Part shown: one piece after another, positions 45,544 through 53,761 of the stretch
Numbering within the stretch: position 1 is the first letter of the stretch
Layout of the letters: each line of letters opens with the position of its first letter
DNA from: DVED01 sp963838375
Lineage (GTDB): Bacteria > Cyanobacteriota > Cyanobacteriia > Cyanobacteriales > Geitlerinemataceae
Length of the DNA: 64,000 bases
Direction of reading: 5' to 3'
Assembly: GCA_963838375.1 (NCBI GenBank)
Contig: CAWIQY010000016.1
Span: forward strand, 434,001-498,000
The notes under the pieces: generated by a model
What the model saw: only the letters and a program-made list of their open reading frames with translations
What the model was told of the DNA's origin: nothing
Database searches by the model: none
Translations under genes and position numbers: made by a program

Positions 45544-46758
45544 TTAATTTCCAACTTGTCCATCTAATAAAATACTGTAATCTTCTCGCCAGCGAATCAC
45601 TCGATGCCTTCCCTTTTCCCACAAAACCTCAGCCGGACGGGGACGGTGCAGAAAATGCGAAGACATGGCGTACCCATACGCCCCGACATCCAAAATAGCG
45701 AGAATATCTCCCGGTTGCAGCGCCGGAAGCTGACAATTGCGCCCCAAATAATCGCGGGAATACGTCGTATTGCCACAGACATCCGTCAGGTAAAGCGGTT
45801 CCTCTGCATTTGCCCAACTCACAATTTCCCGATAGCCACCGTGAACGCTAGGCACAGACAAATTGCCGACGGTGGTATCGACTCCGAGAATTTGCTTGCC
45901 GTCGTGCCACTTCACCGAAACCACCGTTGCTAATAATGTACCGCAACCGGCGATCGCCGATCGTCCCGGTTCGATAATGAGCTCCATATCCCGTCCCAAC
46001 TCAGTCAACGCCAGAGTCAACTGTTCCCCAAAGGTTTCCCACTCAAATGCTGCCCCTCCTGTGCGGTATGGATAACCAAAACCGCCACCAAAGTCCAGAT
46101 AGTTCCAATCGGGAAGTTGCCTGCAAGCTGCGAGAACCGGTTGAATCACTTCCGTAAAGGCTTGAGTGGCATTGGTTCCGGTGCCGCGATAAAAGTGTAA
46201 GCCTTCAATTTTCAACCCGTAGGAATCCGCAACGGTAATCGCATCTGGAAACTCCGACGGACGAACCCCGATGCGGCTATCTCCCGTGATTTCGGGTAAA
46301 TTGAGCCGCAAACCCAACCGAGGCGAAAAGCTAGGATTGACTCGGGTCAAAACCTCGCCGAATAGACGAATTTGAGCAATGCTATCGAGATTGAACGTCG
46401 CGATACCCCAATCGAGTAACTGCTCGAATTCCGTCCCATTCAGATTGCTGCCACTATACACGATTTGGCTGGGATGAAATCCCGCCTGGAGTCCGAGGAA
46501 AGCATCTCCCGGCGTATTGGCATGAAGTCCCCAACCGCACTGGCAGAAAATTTGCAGCAGAGAAACATTGCCGTTGGTGACGCTGGCAAACCGAAATTGA
46601 GTGTGGGGATAGGAAACGGATTGAGAAATTCGATCGATCGTCTGGCGGAGACGATCGCCGTCATAGATGTAAACTGGAGAACCGTAAGTATGCAGCAGTT
46701 CTCGGACTTCATCGATGGAAAAAGGGGGCGTGCGGTACGGTATTGTCTGGGTGACCAC
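45544..46758 (-). CDS. LysA-like (group IV decarboxylase fold) protein lacking the PLP lysine
   Basis: 404 residues. Overall the alanine-racemase/diaminopimelate decarboxylase fold: the glycine loop GGGFGYP, EPGRSAIAG, the C-terminal DVCGNTTYSRD and GAYGYAMSS. The Schiff-base lysine motif (usually YAVKAN) reads FASVTNGN, so Lys is replaced by Val. It therefore cannot use PLP in the normal way and may be a non-catalytic or altered enzyme. It lies 53 bp before the zinc-ribbon gene and 70 bp after accC, on the same strand. True lysA is expected elsewhere. Confidence 0.85.
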   Translation of the reverse strand: MVTQTIPYRTPPFSIDEVRELLHTYGSPVYIYDGDRLRQTIDRISQSVSYPHTQFRFASVTNGNVSLLQIFCQCGWGLHANTPGDAFLGLQAGFHPSQIVYSGSNLNGTEFEQLLDWGIATFNLDSIAQIRLFGEVLTRVNPSFSPRLGLRLNLPEITGDSRIGVRPSEFPDAITVADSYGLKIEGLHFYRGTGTNATQAFTEVIQPVLAACRQLPDWNYLDFGGGFGYPYRTGGAAFEWETFGEQLTLALTELGRDMELIIEPGRSAIAGCGTLLATVVSVKWHDGKQILGVDTTVGNLSVPSVHGGYREIVSWANAEEPLYLTDVCGNTTYSRDYLGRNCQLPALQPGDILAILDVGAYGYAMSSHFLHRPRPAEVLWEKGRHRVIRWREDYSILLDGQVGN

Positions 46759-46828
46759 CAGTTCTCTCCTGAGATGCTTAGCAATCGATCGTCCGATTCT
46801 CCCCTATCTTAAAACTTCAAGGTTATCC

Positions 46829-48178
46829 TTACTTTGTGTCCAGCATTTTCTCGACAAAATTGGTGTAAACATCCCCCGCGAGAAAATCGGGATTCTCCAG
46901 AATTTTCTGATGAAAACCGATCGTTGTCGGCACACCCGTAATGGCACATTCCCGCAGCGCCCGTTTCATGCGAGCGATCGCACTTTGGCGATCGGGCGCC
47001 CACACAATCAGCTTACCAATGAGAGAATCGTAGTACGGTGGAATTTCATAATCGGTATATACGTGGGAATCCATCCGCACCCCAATCCCTCCCGGCGGCA
47101 GATAACCGCTAATCTGTCCCGGACGAGGCGCAAAATTGCGATCGGGATCTTCGGCATTGATCCGACATTCGATCGCATGACCTTGAAGATACACCTCGTT
47201 TTGGGTCATCGGCAGCTTTTCCCCTTGCGCCATCCGAATTTGCAAACCAATCAAGTCTAATCCAGAAATCGCTTCGGTGACGGGGTGCTCGACTTGGATG
47301 CGGGTATTCATCTCCATAAAGTAGAAGTTCCCCGAAGCATCCAGCAGAAATTCTACCGTTCCCGCCCCAACGTAGTTTATCGCCTTGGCAACGCGAACCG
47401 CCGCATCCCCCATCTGCTTCCGGAGTTTAGGCGTCAGTGCCGGACTGGGGGCTTCTTCCAGGAGTTTCTGATGGCGGCGCTGGATCGAACAATCCCGTTC
47501 TCCCAAATGCACCGCGTGTCCGTAACAATCCGCCATAATCTGAAACTCGATATGGCGCGGACGTTCGATGAATTTTTCCAGATAAACCCCCCCATTCCCA
47601 AAAGCCGCTTCGGCTTCCCCTTTGGCGGAACGGAACAGTTGAGGCAGTTCGGTTTCGTTTCGCACAAGGCGCATTCCGCGTCCGCCGCCGCCTGCTGTAG
47701 CTTTGACCATCACCGGATAACCAATTTGGCGAGCAATGTCGATCGCCTCTTCTTCTGAGGCAATTAAGCCATCGCTTCCCGGCACCGTGGGGACACGAAT
47801 CCGCTGCATGGTTTCCCGCGCGTTGGATTTGTCCCCCATCTTCAACATGGCTTCCGGGGTCGGACCGATGAAGGTAATCTGGTGATCGGCACACATCTCC
47901 GCAAACCGGGCATTTTCCGCGAGGAATCCGTAACCGGGATGAATGGCTGTGGCGTTGTGGGTGAGTGCGGCAGAAATGATGTTGGGAATGTTGAGATAGC
48001 TTTTGTTGCTGGGCGCTTCGCCGATGCAAACCGCTTCGTCAGCCAGTTGAACGTGGAGAGCGTGGCGATCGATCGTCGAGTGAACCGCAACGGTGGCAAT
48101 CCCCATCTCCTCACAGGTGCGGAGAATCCGCAGCGCTATTTCTCCACGATTGGCAATTAAAATTTTGTCAAACTGCAT
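46829..48178 (-). CDS. accC: Biotin carboxylase subunit of acetyl-CoA carboxylase
   Basis: 449 residues from the ATG at 48178. ANRGEIALRI at the N-terminus, the glycine-rich ATP-grasp loop GGGGRGM, EMNTRIQVEHPVTE and RINAEDP are all intact. It carboxylates biotin on AccB, the first step of fatty acid synthesis. Downstream genes on the same strand are unrelated in function, so co-transcription may be incidental. Confidence 0.97.
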   Translation of the reverse strand: MQFDKILIANRGEIALRILRTCEEMGIATVAVHSTIDRHALHVQLADEAVCIGEAPSNKSYLNIPNIISAALTHNATAIHPGYGFLAENARFAEMCADHQITFIGPTPEAMLKMGDKSNARETMQRIRVPTVPGSDGLIASEEEAIDIARQIGYPVMVKATAGGGGRGMRLVRNETELPQLFRSAKGEAEAAFGNGGVYLEKFIERPRHIEFQIMADCYGHAVHLGERDCSIQRRHQKLLEEAPSPALTPKLRKQMGDAAVRVAKAINYVGAGTVEFLLDASGNFYFMEMNTRIQVEHPVTEAISGLDLIGLQIRMAQGEKLPMTQNEVYLQGHAIECRINAEDPDRNFAPRPGQISGYLPPGGIGVRMDSHVYTDYEIPPYYDSLIGKLIVWAPDRQSAIARMKRALRECAITGVPTTIGFHQKILENPDFLAGDVYTNFVEKMLDTK

Positions 48179-48310
48179 TGTCAAGCTTAGACTTCAAACC
48201 ATAGATGCCGATTCCGATCGACCTTTAAATTTGGGAATATTACACACAGAGATGGAAAGGTCTCCACACTATGTTAAAATACCACAATACAAGGTCAATA
48301 CCTTGGTCAT

Positions 48311-48391
48311 GCGGATGTGGTGGAATGGTAGACACGCACGCTTGAGGGGCGTGTGGAGAAATCTGTGCGAGTTCGAATCTCGCCATCCGCA
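48311..48391 (+). tRNA. tRNA-Leu (GAG anticodon)
   Basis: Acceptor stem GCGGATG/CATCCGC (7 bp). Anticodon stem CACGC/GCGTG with loop TTGAGGG, giving anticodon GAG. A long variable arm typical of leucine tRNA and a T-arm GCGAGTTCGAATCTCGC follow. The 3' CCA is not encoded. A TAAAAT-like -10 lies about 30 bp upstream. Confidence 0.96.
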
Positions 48392-48568
48392 TTATCTGTA
48401 GGGGTGAAGCATTTCCCCGAAAGTATATTGGGATTCCCGACGCTCGAGAAATTTCTGGTACTTTTCCTCATCACCCCCCAAAGAGTCTACTGAAACTTGG
48501 GAAACAACTTTATAAGATTTTGCTGCCACTTCTTCCTCAGAAAGTGGTTCTCTTTTTCCACACCGCAC
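48392..48568 (-). CDS. Hypothetical small protein, possibly a fragment
   Basis: 58 codons from a GTG at 48568; a stop precedes it in frame. The sequence EPLSEEEVAAKSYKVVSQVS and DEEKYQKFLERRESQ looks like real protein. The last residues come from a GTAGGGGTGAAGC-type dispersed repeat beside the tRNA, so the true C-terminus may be lost. No recognised domain and only a weak AAGAG upstream. Confidence 0.35.
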   Translation of the reverse strand: MRCGKREPLSEEEVAAKSYKVVSQVSVDSLGGDEEKYQKFLERRESQYTFGEMLHPYR

Positions 48569-48621
48569 CCCGAACTCTTAAGCCACTAATATGGTAATAA
48601 GTCAGTTACCTAAAGAAGTAC

Positions 48622-49174
48622 GGGAGGCTGAAAGTCCCCGTGTTTTAACCGGGGGATGAAAGACGACACGAGGGGATTTATCCCCCGTCAGTACAGGAAC
48701 TGTCATCTCCGTCACGATTACGCTAGTGTATTGAGTGTAAGATAAATTGATATTGGAACTGAGGTCGAACCAATGCTCGTATACGAAATGAAACTCAAAG
48801 GCAAACCCGAGCAATACGATGCTCTAGACGGCGCAATCCGCACGGGTTTATTCATTCGTAATTCGTGCATCCGCTACTGGATGGACAACAAAGGCGTTGG
48901 TAAATATGACCTCACCGACGGGGAACGGTAGAGTACAAGACGACCGGGTGGAAACGAGCGTGATGACCGCAAGTACATCACTTTCACAGATGGGTTTGAA
49001 GCCGGACGTTTCAAACTTCTCGGCTCCCGCGATCTGGGTTACTATAACCCGAAAAACGACATCAAGCGAGTGCGAGTAGTGCGTCGTGCCGACGGGTACT
49101 ACGCCCAATTCGGGATTAAGTGCGACCGCAGGCAGGATGTAGAGCCGACTGGACGCGCCATCGGACTGGATGTT
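48622..49174 (+). mobile_element. Decayed TnpB-type element (left end and 5' part of tnpB)
   Basis: A left-end hairpin (TCCCCG...CGGGGGAT) at about 48635-48656 precedes tnpB-like coding from the ATG at 48773. This stops at a TAG near 48931. Another frame then carries KRVRVVRRADGYYAQF and ends GRAIGLDVV, just inside the first RuvC motif. The rest, including the RuvC core and right end, is missing, and the sequence joins the menG leader. It is a 5' remnant of an IS605-type element, different from the copy at 2720. Confidence 0.75.
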
Positions 49175-49212
49175 GTCAATATCTTTCTATTTCCTGAAAC
49201 TCCTTGTTGATT

Positions 49213-49917
49213 ATGACGTCTTCTCCGGCTGCTCTGGATATTCAATCGCTGTTCGATCGAATTGCTCCTGTTTACGATGACTTTAACGATTGGCTGAGTT
49301 TCGGGCAGCACCGGATTTGGAAGCAGATGGCGGTGAAGTGGTGCGGTGCAAAGCCGGGAGATGTGGCGTTAGATCTGTGCTGTGGCAGCGGAGATTTGGC
49401 GCTGCGGGTGGCGGATGCGGTGGAGATGGGGGGGATGGTGTACGGGGTGGATTTCTCGGCGGCGTTGCTGGAAATTGCTCGAGAGCGTTCGCAGCAGTTG
49501 TCTGTACCGCCGTCTGTTTGCTGGATGGAAGGGGATGCTCTCAATTTGCCGTTTGAGGATGAGATGTTTGATGCGGCGACGATGGGGTACGGGTTGCGGA
49601 ACCTGACAGATATTCCTCGGGGATTGCAGGAGTTGTATCGCGTTCTCAAACCCGGTGCGTCGGCGGCGATTTTGGATTTTCATCGTCCGAAATCGACTGT
49701 GATGCAAGGGTTTCAGGATTGGTATCTCCAAACTTGGGTGGTGCCTGCGGCGGCGCGGTTCGGTTTGACGGAAGAATATGCTTATATTCGTCCGAGTGTG
49801 GAACGGTTTCCCACCGGAAAGGTGCAAGTGGAATTGGCACGACAGGCTCAGTTTCGCCATGCTGTCCATTATCCGATTTCCGGCGGTATGATGGGGGTAT
49901 TGGTGGCAACCAAATAA
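49213..49917 (+). CDS. menG: Demethylphylloquinone methyltransferase (UbiE/MenG family)
   Basis: 234 residues from the ATG at 49213. SAM-binding motif LDLCCGSGDLAL (about 53-64), the UbiE signatures FDRIAPVYDDFNDWLSFGQHRIWK near the start and YGLRNLTDIPRGLQELYRVLKPG in the middle. In cyanobacteria the family member makes phylloquinone for photosystem I. The gene directly follows a TnpB remnant that may have truncated its leader. Confidence 0.93.
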   Translation: MTSSPAALDIQSLFDRIAPVYDDFNDWLSFGQHRIWKQMAVKWCGAKPGDVALDLCCGSGDLALRVADAVEMGGMVYGVDFSAALLEIARERSQQLSVPPSVCWMEGDALNLPFEDEMFDAATMGYGLRNLTDIPRGLQELYRVLKPGASAAILDFHRPKSTVMQGFQDWYLQTWVVPAAARFGLTEEYAYIRPSVERFPTGKVQVELARQAQFRHAVHYPISGGMMGVLVATK

Positions 49918-49994
49918 AAAAGAAGTTCCCGATTCTCAACTCCTGTAACTCCTGTAACTTCTGAACTCCTTTTCTTTACGATCGGCGATTAATT

Positions 49995-51224
49995 TTGAAC
50001 TGGAATCACGTTTTAGAATTGAGTTTACCGCCGATCCTCGGTGGGATCATCGGCTATTTCACTAATGATTTAGCCATTAATATGTTATTTCGTCCCTACA
50101 AGCCAGTCTATATTGGCAAGCGACGTCTTCCCTTTACGCCAGGATTAATTCCCCGCAATCAGAGTCGTTTGGCACAGCGGGTTTCCGATACGATTATGAG
50201 TTCTTTGCTGACGCCAGCGGAACTCCAAAATTTGACCCGTCGTTTACTGCAAGTCGAACGGGTACAAGCGGCGCTACTTTGGCTGCTAAAAGGTGCTCGG
50301 GAACAGATTAAAACCGAAACAGAGCAACGGACCGCTAAGATTTTAGCGGGGATTCTGCACGATTTGTTAAGTCGATCGTTTCCTCGATTGTTGAAAGTAT
50401 TAGCCAAACAAGATGATTTTCTCGAGGAACAATTCAACCATATTTTTGATGAAGTTTTACTCGAGTTTCAACTCACGGAAGAACAATCGGGTCAATTAGC
50501 AGAATGGTTGTTACAGTCGATTTTACCTCCCGATGTTTTGCGTTTGGGGTTGGTAGATTTTTTGACCGATCGCAATATTGCGATTATCGATGAAGGGTTT
50601 CGGGAGAGAAGCAGCGGAACCTATTGGGTGGTGGCGAATTTGTTTGGTTTACGCAATACCCTGACTCGGTTGAGGACTTTTTGTTTGGATGAGAAAGAGG
50701 CAAGTAATGCTCGTTTGGCAGAGTTAATTCAGTCGTTGTCGATTCGAGAACGACTACAAGAATTGCTGCTCAATCTTTCTTTGCAAAATCTGCCGGTTTC
50801 GACGGTTCGCCAGTTACGTAAAACGATGGGTGATAGTATTCGTAACTACATTCAAAATGAGGGGATTGAGTTATTTAAAAAGTTAAGCAAGTCTCTGGAT
50901 TTTGAGGGGATTTCTAAATTGATTCTCAACCGATTGCGAAATTCTTCGGCTGTGACGTCTTCCTTGGAATTGGTGAGTTACGAACTGGCTTTGATTTTGG
51001 ATCGGTATCTGGAAAGAGATTTAGAAGAGATTGTGGCGAAAGTCATTCCGATTTTGGCGATCGACCAAGTGATTATCGATCGGGTCAATTCTACGTCTGC
51101 GCAAGAGTTGGAAGCGGCAATTCAAGGGATTGTCAAAAGCGAACTCCAGGCGATCGTTAATTTAGGTGGCGTTTTGGGAATTTTGGTAGGATCGATACAA
51201 ACGATTATCTTTTTTCTACGATAG
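49995..51224 (+). CDS. DUF445 family membrane protein
   Basis: 409 residues with a TTG start. The N-terminal membrane segment LPPILGGIIGYFTNDLAINML and the following RPYKPVYIGKRRLPFTPGLIPRNQ are the DUF445 hallmarks. A long helical middle region and a C-terminal membrane segment (GGVLGILVGSIQTIIFFL) follow. DUF445 proteins are inner-membrane proteins with unknown role. The gene is 77 bp after menG and may share its transcript. Confidence 0.9.
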   Translation: MNWNHVLELSLPPILGGIIGYFTNDLAINMLFRPYKPVYIGKRRLPFTPGLIPRNQSRLAQRVSDTIMSSLLTPAELQNLTRRLLQVERVQAALLWLLKGAREQIKTETEQRTAKILAGILHDLLSRSFPRLLKVLAKQDDFLEEQFNHIFDEVLLEFQLTEEQSGQLAEWLLQSILPPDVLRLGLVDFLTDRNIAIIDEGFRERSSGTYWVVANLFGLRNTLTRLRTFCLDEKEASNARLAELIQSLSIRERLQELLLNLSLQNLPVSTVRQLRKTMGDSIRNYIQNEGIELFKKLSKSLDFEGISKLILNRLRNSSAVTSSLELVSYELALILDRYLERDLEEIVAKVIPILAIDQVIIDRVNSTSAQELEAAIQGIVKSELQAIVNLGGVLGILVGSIQTIIFFLR

Positions 51225-51341
51225 TAATGCCACAGAGATTTGGCAACTTGCGTGGGAATTCATCGGTTTCCAACCGATCGGGTAAAATCCGATCGGCAGA
51301 GTTTATACAGCGGTTCCCGGTATTATGCGGTACATCTAGAA

Positions 51342-51360
51342 GGGCGAATGCCATTCGCCC
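51342..51360. repeat. Dispersed palindromic repeat
   Basis: GGGCGAATG, a single C, then CATTCGCCC, followed by CTAC: a compact palindrome of the GTAGGGGCGAAT type common in intergenic DNA of filamentous cyanobacteria. It lies between the convergent DUF445 and por genes. Confidence 0.85.
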
Positions 51361-51418
51361 CTACATCAACCCAAAATTTTATGTACCTCATAGCTGCGAA
51401 AACTGCTGTATTTACCGG

Positions 51419-52396
51419 TTAACGACTCACCAGCGCAGGTAATCCAACTAACTCGGCACTAAGATCCCACATCCGCTCGGCTTTAGCATCATCGCGAGCT
51501 TGAGGCGAGACTTTCTGCACGAAAGACTGGCGATTTTTCTTCTGTCGGTTACCCCAACTCCAATAAGCGCCGGATTGTTTGTATTCTTCGTCGGCAACCA
51601 CTACTGCAACCCGCTCTCCCGCCAACTCCTGCGACACGTATCCTCCGGTGATGTTCTTTTGGAACCAGGGGAAAATTTTCTGGAACAGGGGATAGTGATT
51701 GCGGAAAAGGGGTGTATCGGCAACACATCCGGGATACAGAGAGGTGAAGGCAATTCCCGTCATTTCGTGATAGCGGCGATGCAGTTCCCGCATGGTCAGG
51801 ACGTTGCACACTTTACTATCTTTGTAAGCCTTGACGGGTTCAAAGTCCTTGCCGTCAATCATCGTAATCGGATCTTTGAATCCGGCAGCAAATCCTTCGA
51901 GATTGCCCAAATCCGGACGCGGGGGAATTTTGCCACCCAATTCGTCTGGATTGTGCGTCACCGTTCCCAAAATCACCAGGCGTCGATCGGGATATGATGA
52001 GTTTTTGAGATCTTCGAGCATCAGGTTGCACAGCAGAAAATGCCCGAGGTGATTGGTCGTCATCGTCAGTTCGTAACCCTCCGGGCTGCGTAACGGCTCT
52101 TTGAGAAGCGGCATATAAATTGCCGCGTTGCAAACCAAAGCATCCAAGGAATAACCGATTTCCCGGAAACGCTGTACGAATCGACGAACGCTCTCTAAAG
52201 AGCCTAAATCGAGATTGATAATGGTGTAGCTGTCTGGGGACATCTGCAACGTTTTGGCGGCTTCTTCCATCTTGGAGATATTCCGACAGCCCATGACGAC
52301 GTGCCAACCTCGATCGATCAATGCTTTAGCGGCGTACAATCCAACGCCTGACGAGGTTCCCGTAATCGCTACTGTCGGCTTACGATCTTGTGTCAT
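51419..52396 (-). CDS. por: Light-dependent protochlorophyllide oxidoreductase
   Basis: 325 residues. SDR Rossmann motif GTSSGVG at the start, CNAA..., catalytic YKDSK (Tyr and Lys) around 193, and YPGCVA with the conserved Cys. It reduces protochlorophyllide to chlorophyllide using light and NADPH. The gene is single on the minus strand. It serves chlorophyll synthesis alongside the dark enzyme, not in this window. Confidence 0.97.
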   Translation of the reverse strand: MTQDRKPTVAITGTSSGVGLYAAKALIDRGWHVVMGCRNISKMEEAAKTLQMSPDSYTIINLDLGSLESVRRFVQRFREIGYSLDALVCNAAIYMPLLKEPLRSPEGYELTMTTNHLGHFLLCNLMLEDLKNSSYPDRRLVILGTVTHNPDELGGKIPPRPDLGNLEGFAAGFKDPITMIDGKDFEPVKAYKDSKVCNVLTMRELHRRYHEMTGIAFTSLYPGCVADTPLFRNHYPLFQKIFPWFQKNITGGYVSQELAGERVAVVVADEEYKQSGAYWSWGNRQKKNRQSFVQKVSPQARDDAKAERMWDLSAELVGLPALVSR

Positions 52397-52451
52397 TGTC
52401 TTATGAATCTGTTAATCGTTATTGACTATTTTCAGAATCTTACCAAAGATT

Positions 52452-52487
52452 GTGGGTTTAAAGCCCCGCACTTCTAGGGCGGTTTTT
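52452..52487 (+). repeat. Solo left-end-like hairpin of a TnpB element
   Basis: GTGGGTTTAAAGCCCCGCAC followed by TTCTAGGGCGGTTTTT has the same form as the left end at 40266. No right end or tnpB is nearby. It lies in the leader between por and the EVE gene and may be an orphan insertion scar, or serve as a hairpin. Confidence 0.6.
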
Positions 52488-52556
52488 GTTGGGATGAAAT
52501 ACACAACTGTGGGTTGAAAAGTCACAGGATGAGACACTGGCGTTCTTTTTTCTGCG

Positions 52557-53009
52557 TCAGTCCTGCTGCCGTAAAATCTGAAGAGCGATCGATTCAGGAA
52601 CAGGCATGACCGATAAGCGATTACCGCGTTTGACGACCCACAATTGGTCAGGCAAGAAGGTCTGTTTGAGGGTGGAGAGCGAAATCATCTGGGGAAAAGC
52701 CCGATCGAATTCGATCTCGACGGTTTGCCAGCGAGGGGCATTCGGGGTCGATTTGGGGTCGTAGTAAGGACTGCTGGGATCGAATTGGGTGGGATCGACG
52801 ATACCCGATTGGCGAACGCGCGCCAGTCCGACAATTCCGGGAGGGTTGGTGTTAGAGTGATAGAAGAAGACAGGATCTCCCGGCTGCATTTGTCGGAGAA
52901 AGTTTCGAGCTTGGTAGTTGCGTACGCCATCCCAAATCGCTTCTCGATCGTGCTCTAAATCGGCGATACTATAGGTCTTGGGTTCCGATTTTAGCAACCA
53001 ATACTGCAA
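52557..53009 (-). CDS. EVE domain protein
   Basis: 150 residues if translation begins at the TTG at 53009; this gives the typical MQYWLLKSEPKTYSI start and is preceded by AGGAAA. A start at 53108 would overlap the upstream gene and add an uncharacteristic tail. EVE domains (IWDGVRNYQARNFL, FFYHSNT) bind modified bases such as 5-methylcytosine-type marks; the exact ligand of this one is unknown. Close behind a small conserved gene (16 bp). Confidence 0.87.
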   Translation of the reverse strand: MQYWLLKSEPKTYSIADLEHDREAIWDGVRNYQARNFLRQMQPGDPVFFYHSNTNPPGIVGLARVRQSGIVDPTQFDPSSPYYDPKSTPNAPRWQTVEIEFDRAFPQMISLSTLKQTFLPDQLWVVKRGNRLSVMPVPESIALQILRQQD

Positions 53010-53025
53010 GGTTGAGGTTTCCTGT

Positions 53026-53316
53026 TTAGAGGGCGAATTCTTGTTGCCAAATCGGAAGTTTTTGTCCGATCTGACGTCCATAAATTTTAATCCGATCGAT
53101 CGCTGCAAATGAGGATTCTTGAAGTTGTGTTTGAACCCAATCTATCGCGATCGAGGCTTTGGGAAGCTGATGAGCAATGAGTAAAATGTAGCAACAGCTA
53201 TCAATAATCGCGACTTTTGCTCGAATCCCTCGGACTTGAAGTACCCGATCGAGCTGGAGCGAAACGGCTTTAGCATCGATGGATGGAGTAGACTTTTTAT
53301 GCACTGATTGATTCAT
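53026..53316 (-). CDS. Conserved cyanobacterial small protein, function unknown
   Basis: 96 residues from the ATG at 53316 (GAGGG 8 bp upstream). The sequence VSLQLDRVLQVRGIRAKV and IYGRQIGQKLPIWQQEFAL follows a pattern I know from conserved hypothetical proteins of cyanobacteria. No membrane segment. It is directly upstream of the EVE gene and probably translated with it. Confidence 0.7.
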   Translation of the reverse strand: MNQSVHKKSTPSIDAKAVSLQLDRVLQVRGIRAKVAIIDSCCYILLIAHQLPKASIAIDWVQTQLQESSFAAIDRIKIYGRQIGQKLPIWQQEFAL

Positions 53317-53761
53317 GATAAATCCCTCTATAATTTCGGTTCGCTGGACTGAAGGATCTTGTCTGAGCAATTTGATTGGGTGTTTTCTCTTGCTCTGGAG
53401 GCATGAGGGGAGAAAGGCAACTCACTCGATCGGCGAGCCTCACATAAGATTATTCTAAAGTTAGAAGACACCTTAGGGTATCCGCCAAATGGCTGAATTT
53501 CTAGGCGGGGTTTAGCAGGTTTTGACTCGATCGTCAAGATGACTTTCTCCCAGAAGTGTTTATTTTTGTTTTTCTTCCAACTTTGAGAAGGGATTGATTT
53601 AACCTAAATATTCAGGTAGAGGTTGATACTGTTGCCACAGAAACGAAGTCTGCCTAACCCGACTTTCTTAAACTCCGGTGCTTAGGGCTTACGGCATGGC
53701 GGCGCAGGCGCAAAGTGTCTCTAAAAACAATAACTAAAAATAATAACGAAATCTGTATGAT
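53317..53761. other. Intergenic region, nothing recognised
   Basis: About 445 bp between the histidine kinase stop (53762) and the small conserved gene; both genes are on the minus strand. The small-gene promoter must lie in the right part near 53320-53420. No ORF, repeat or RNA gene was identified. Confidence 0.5.
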
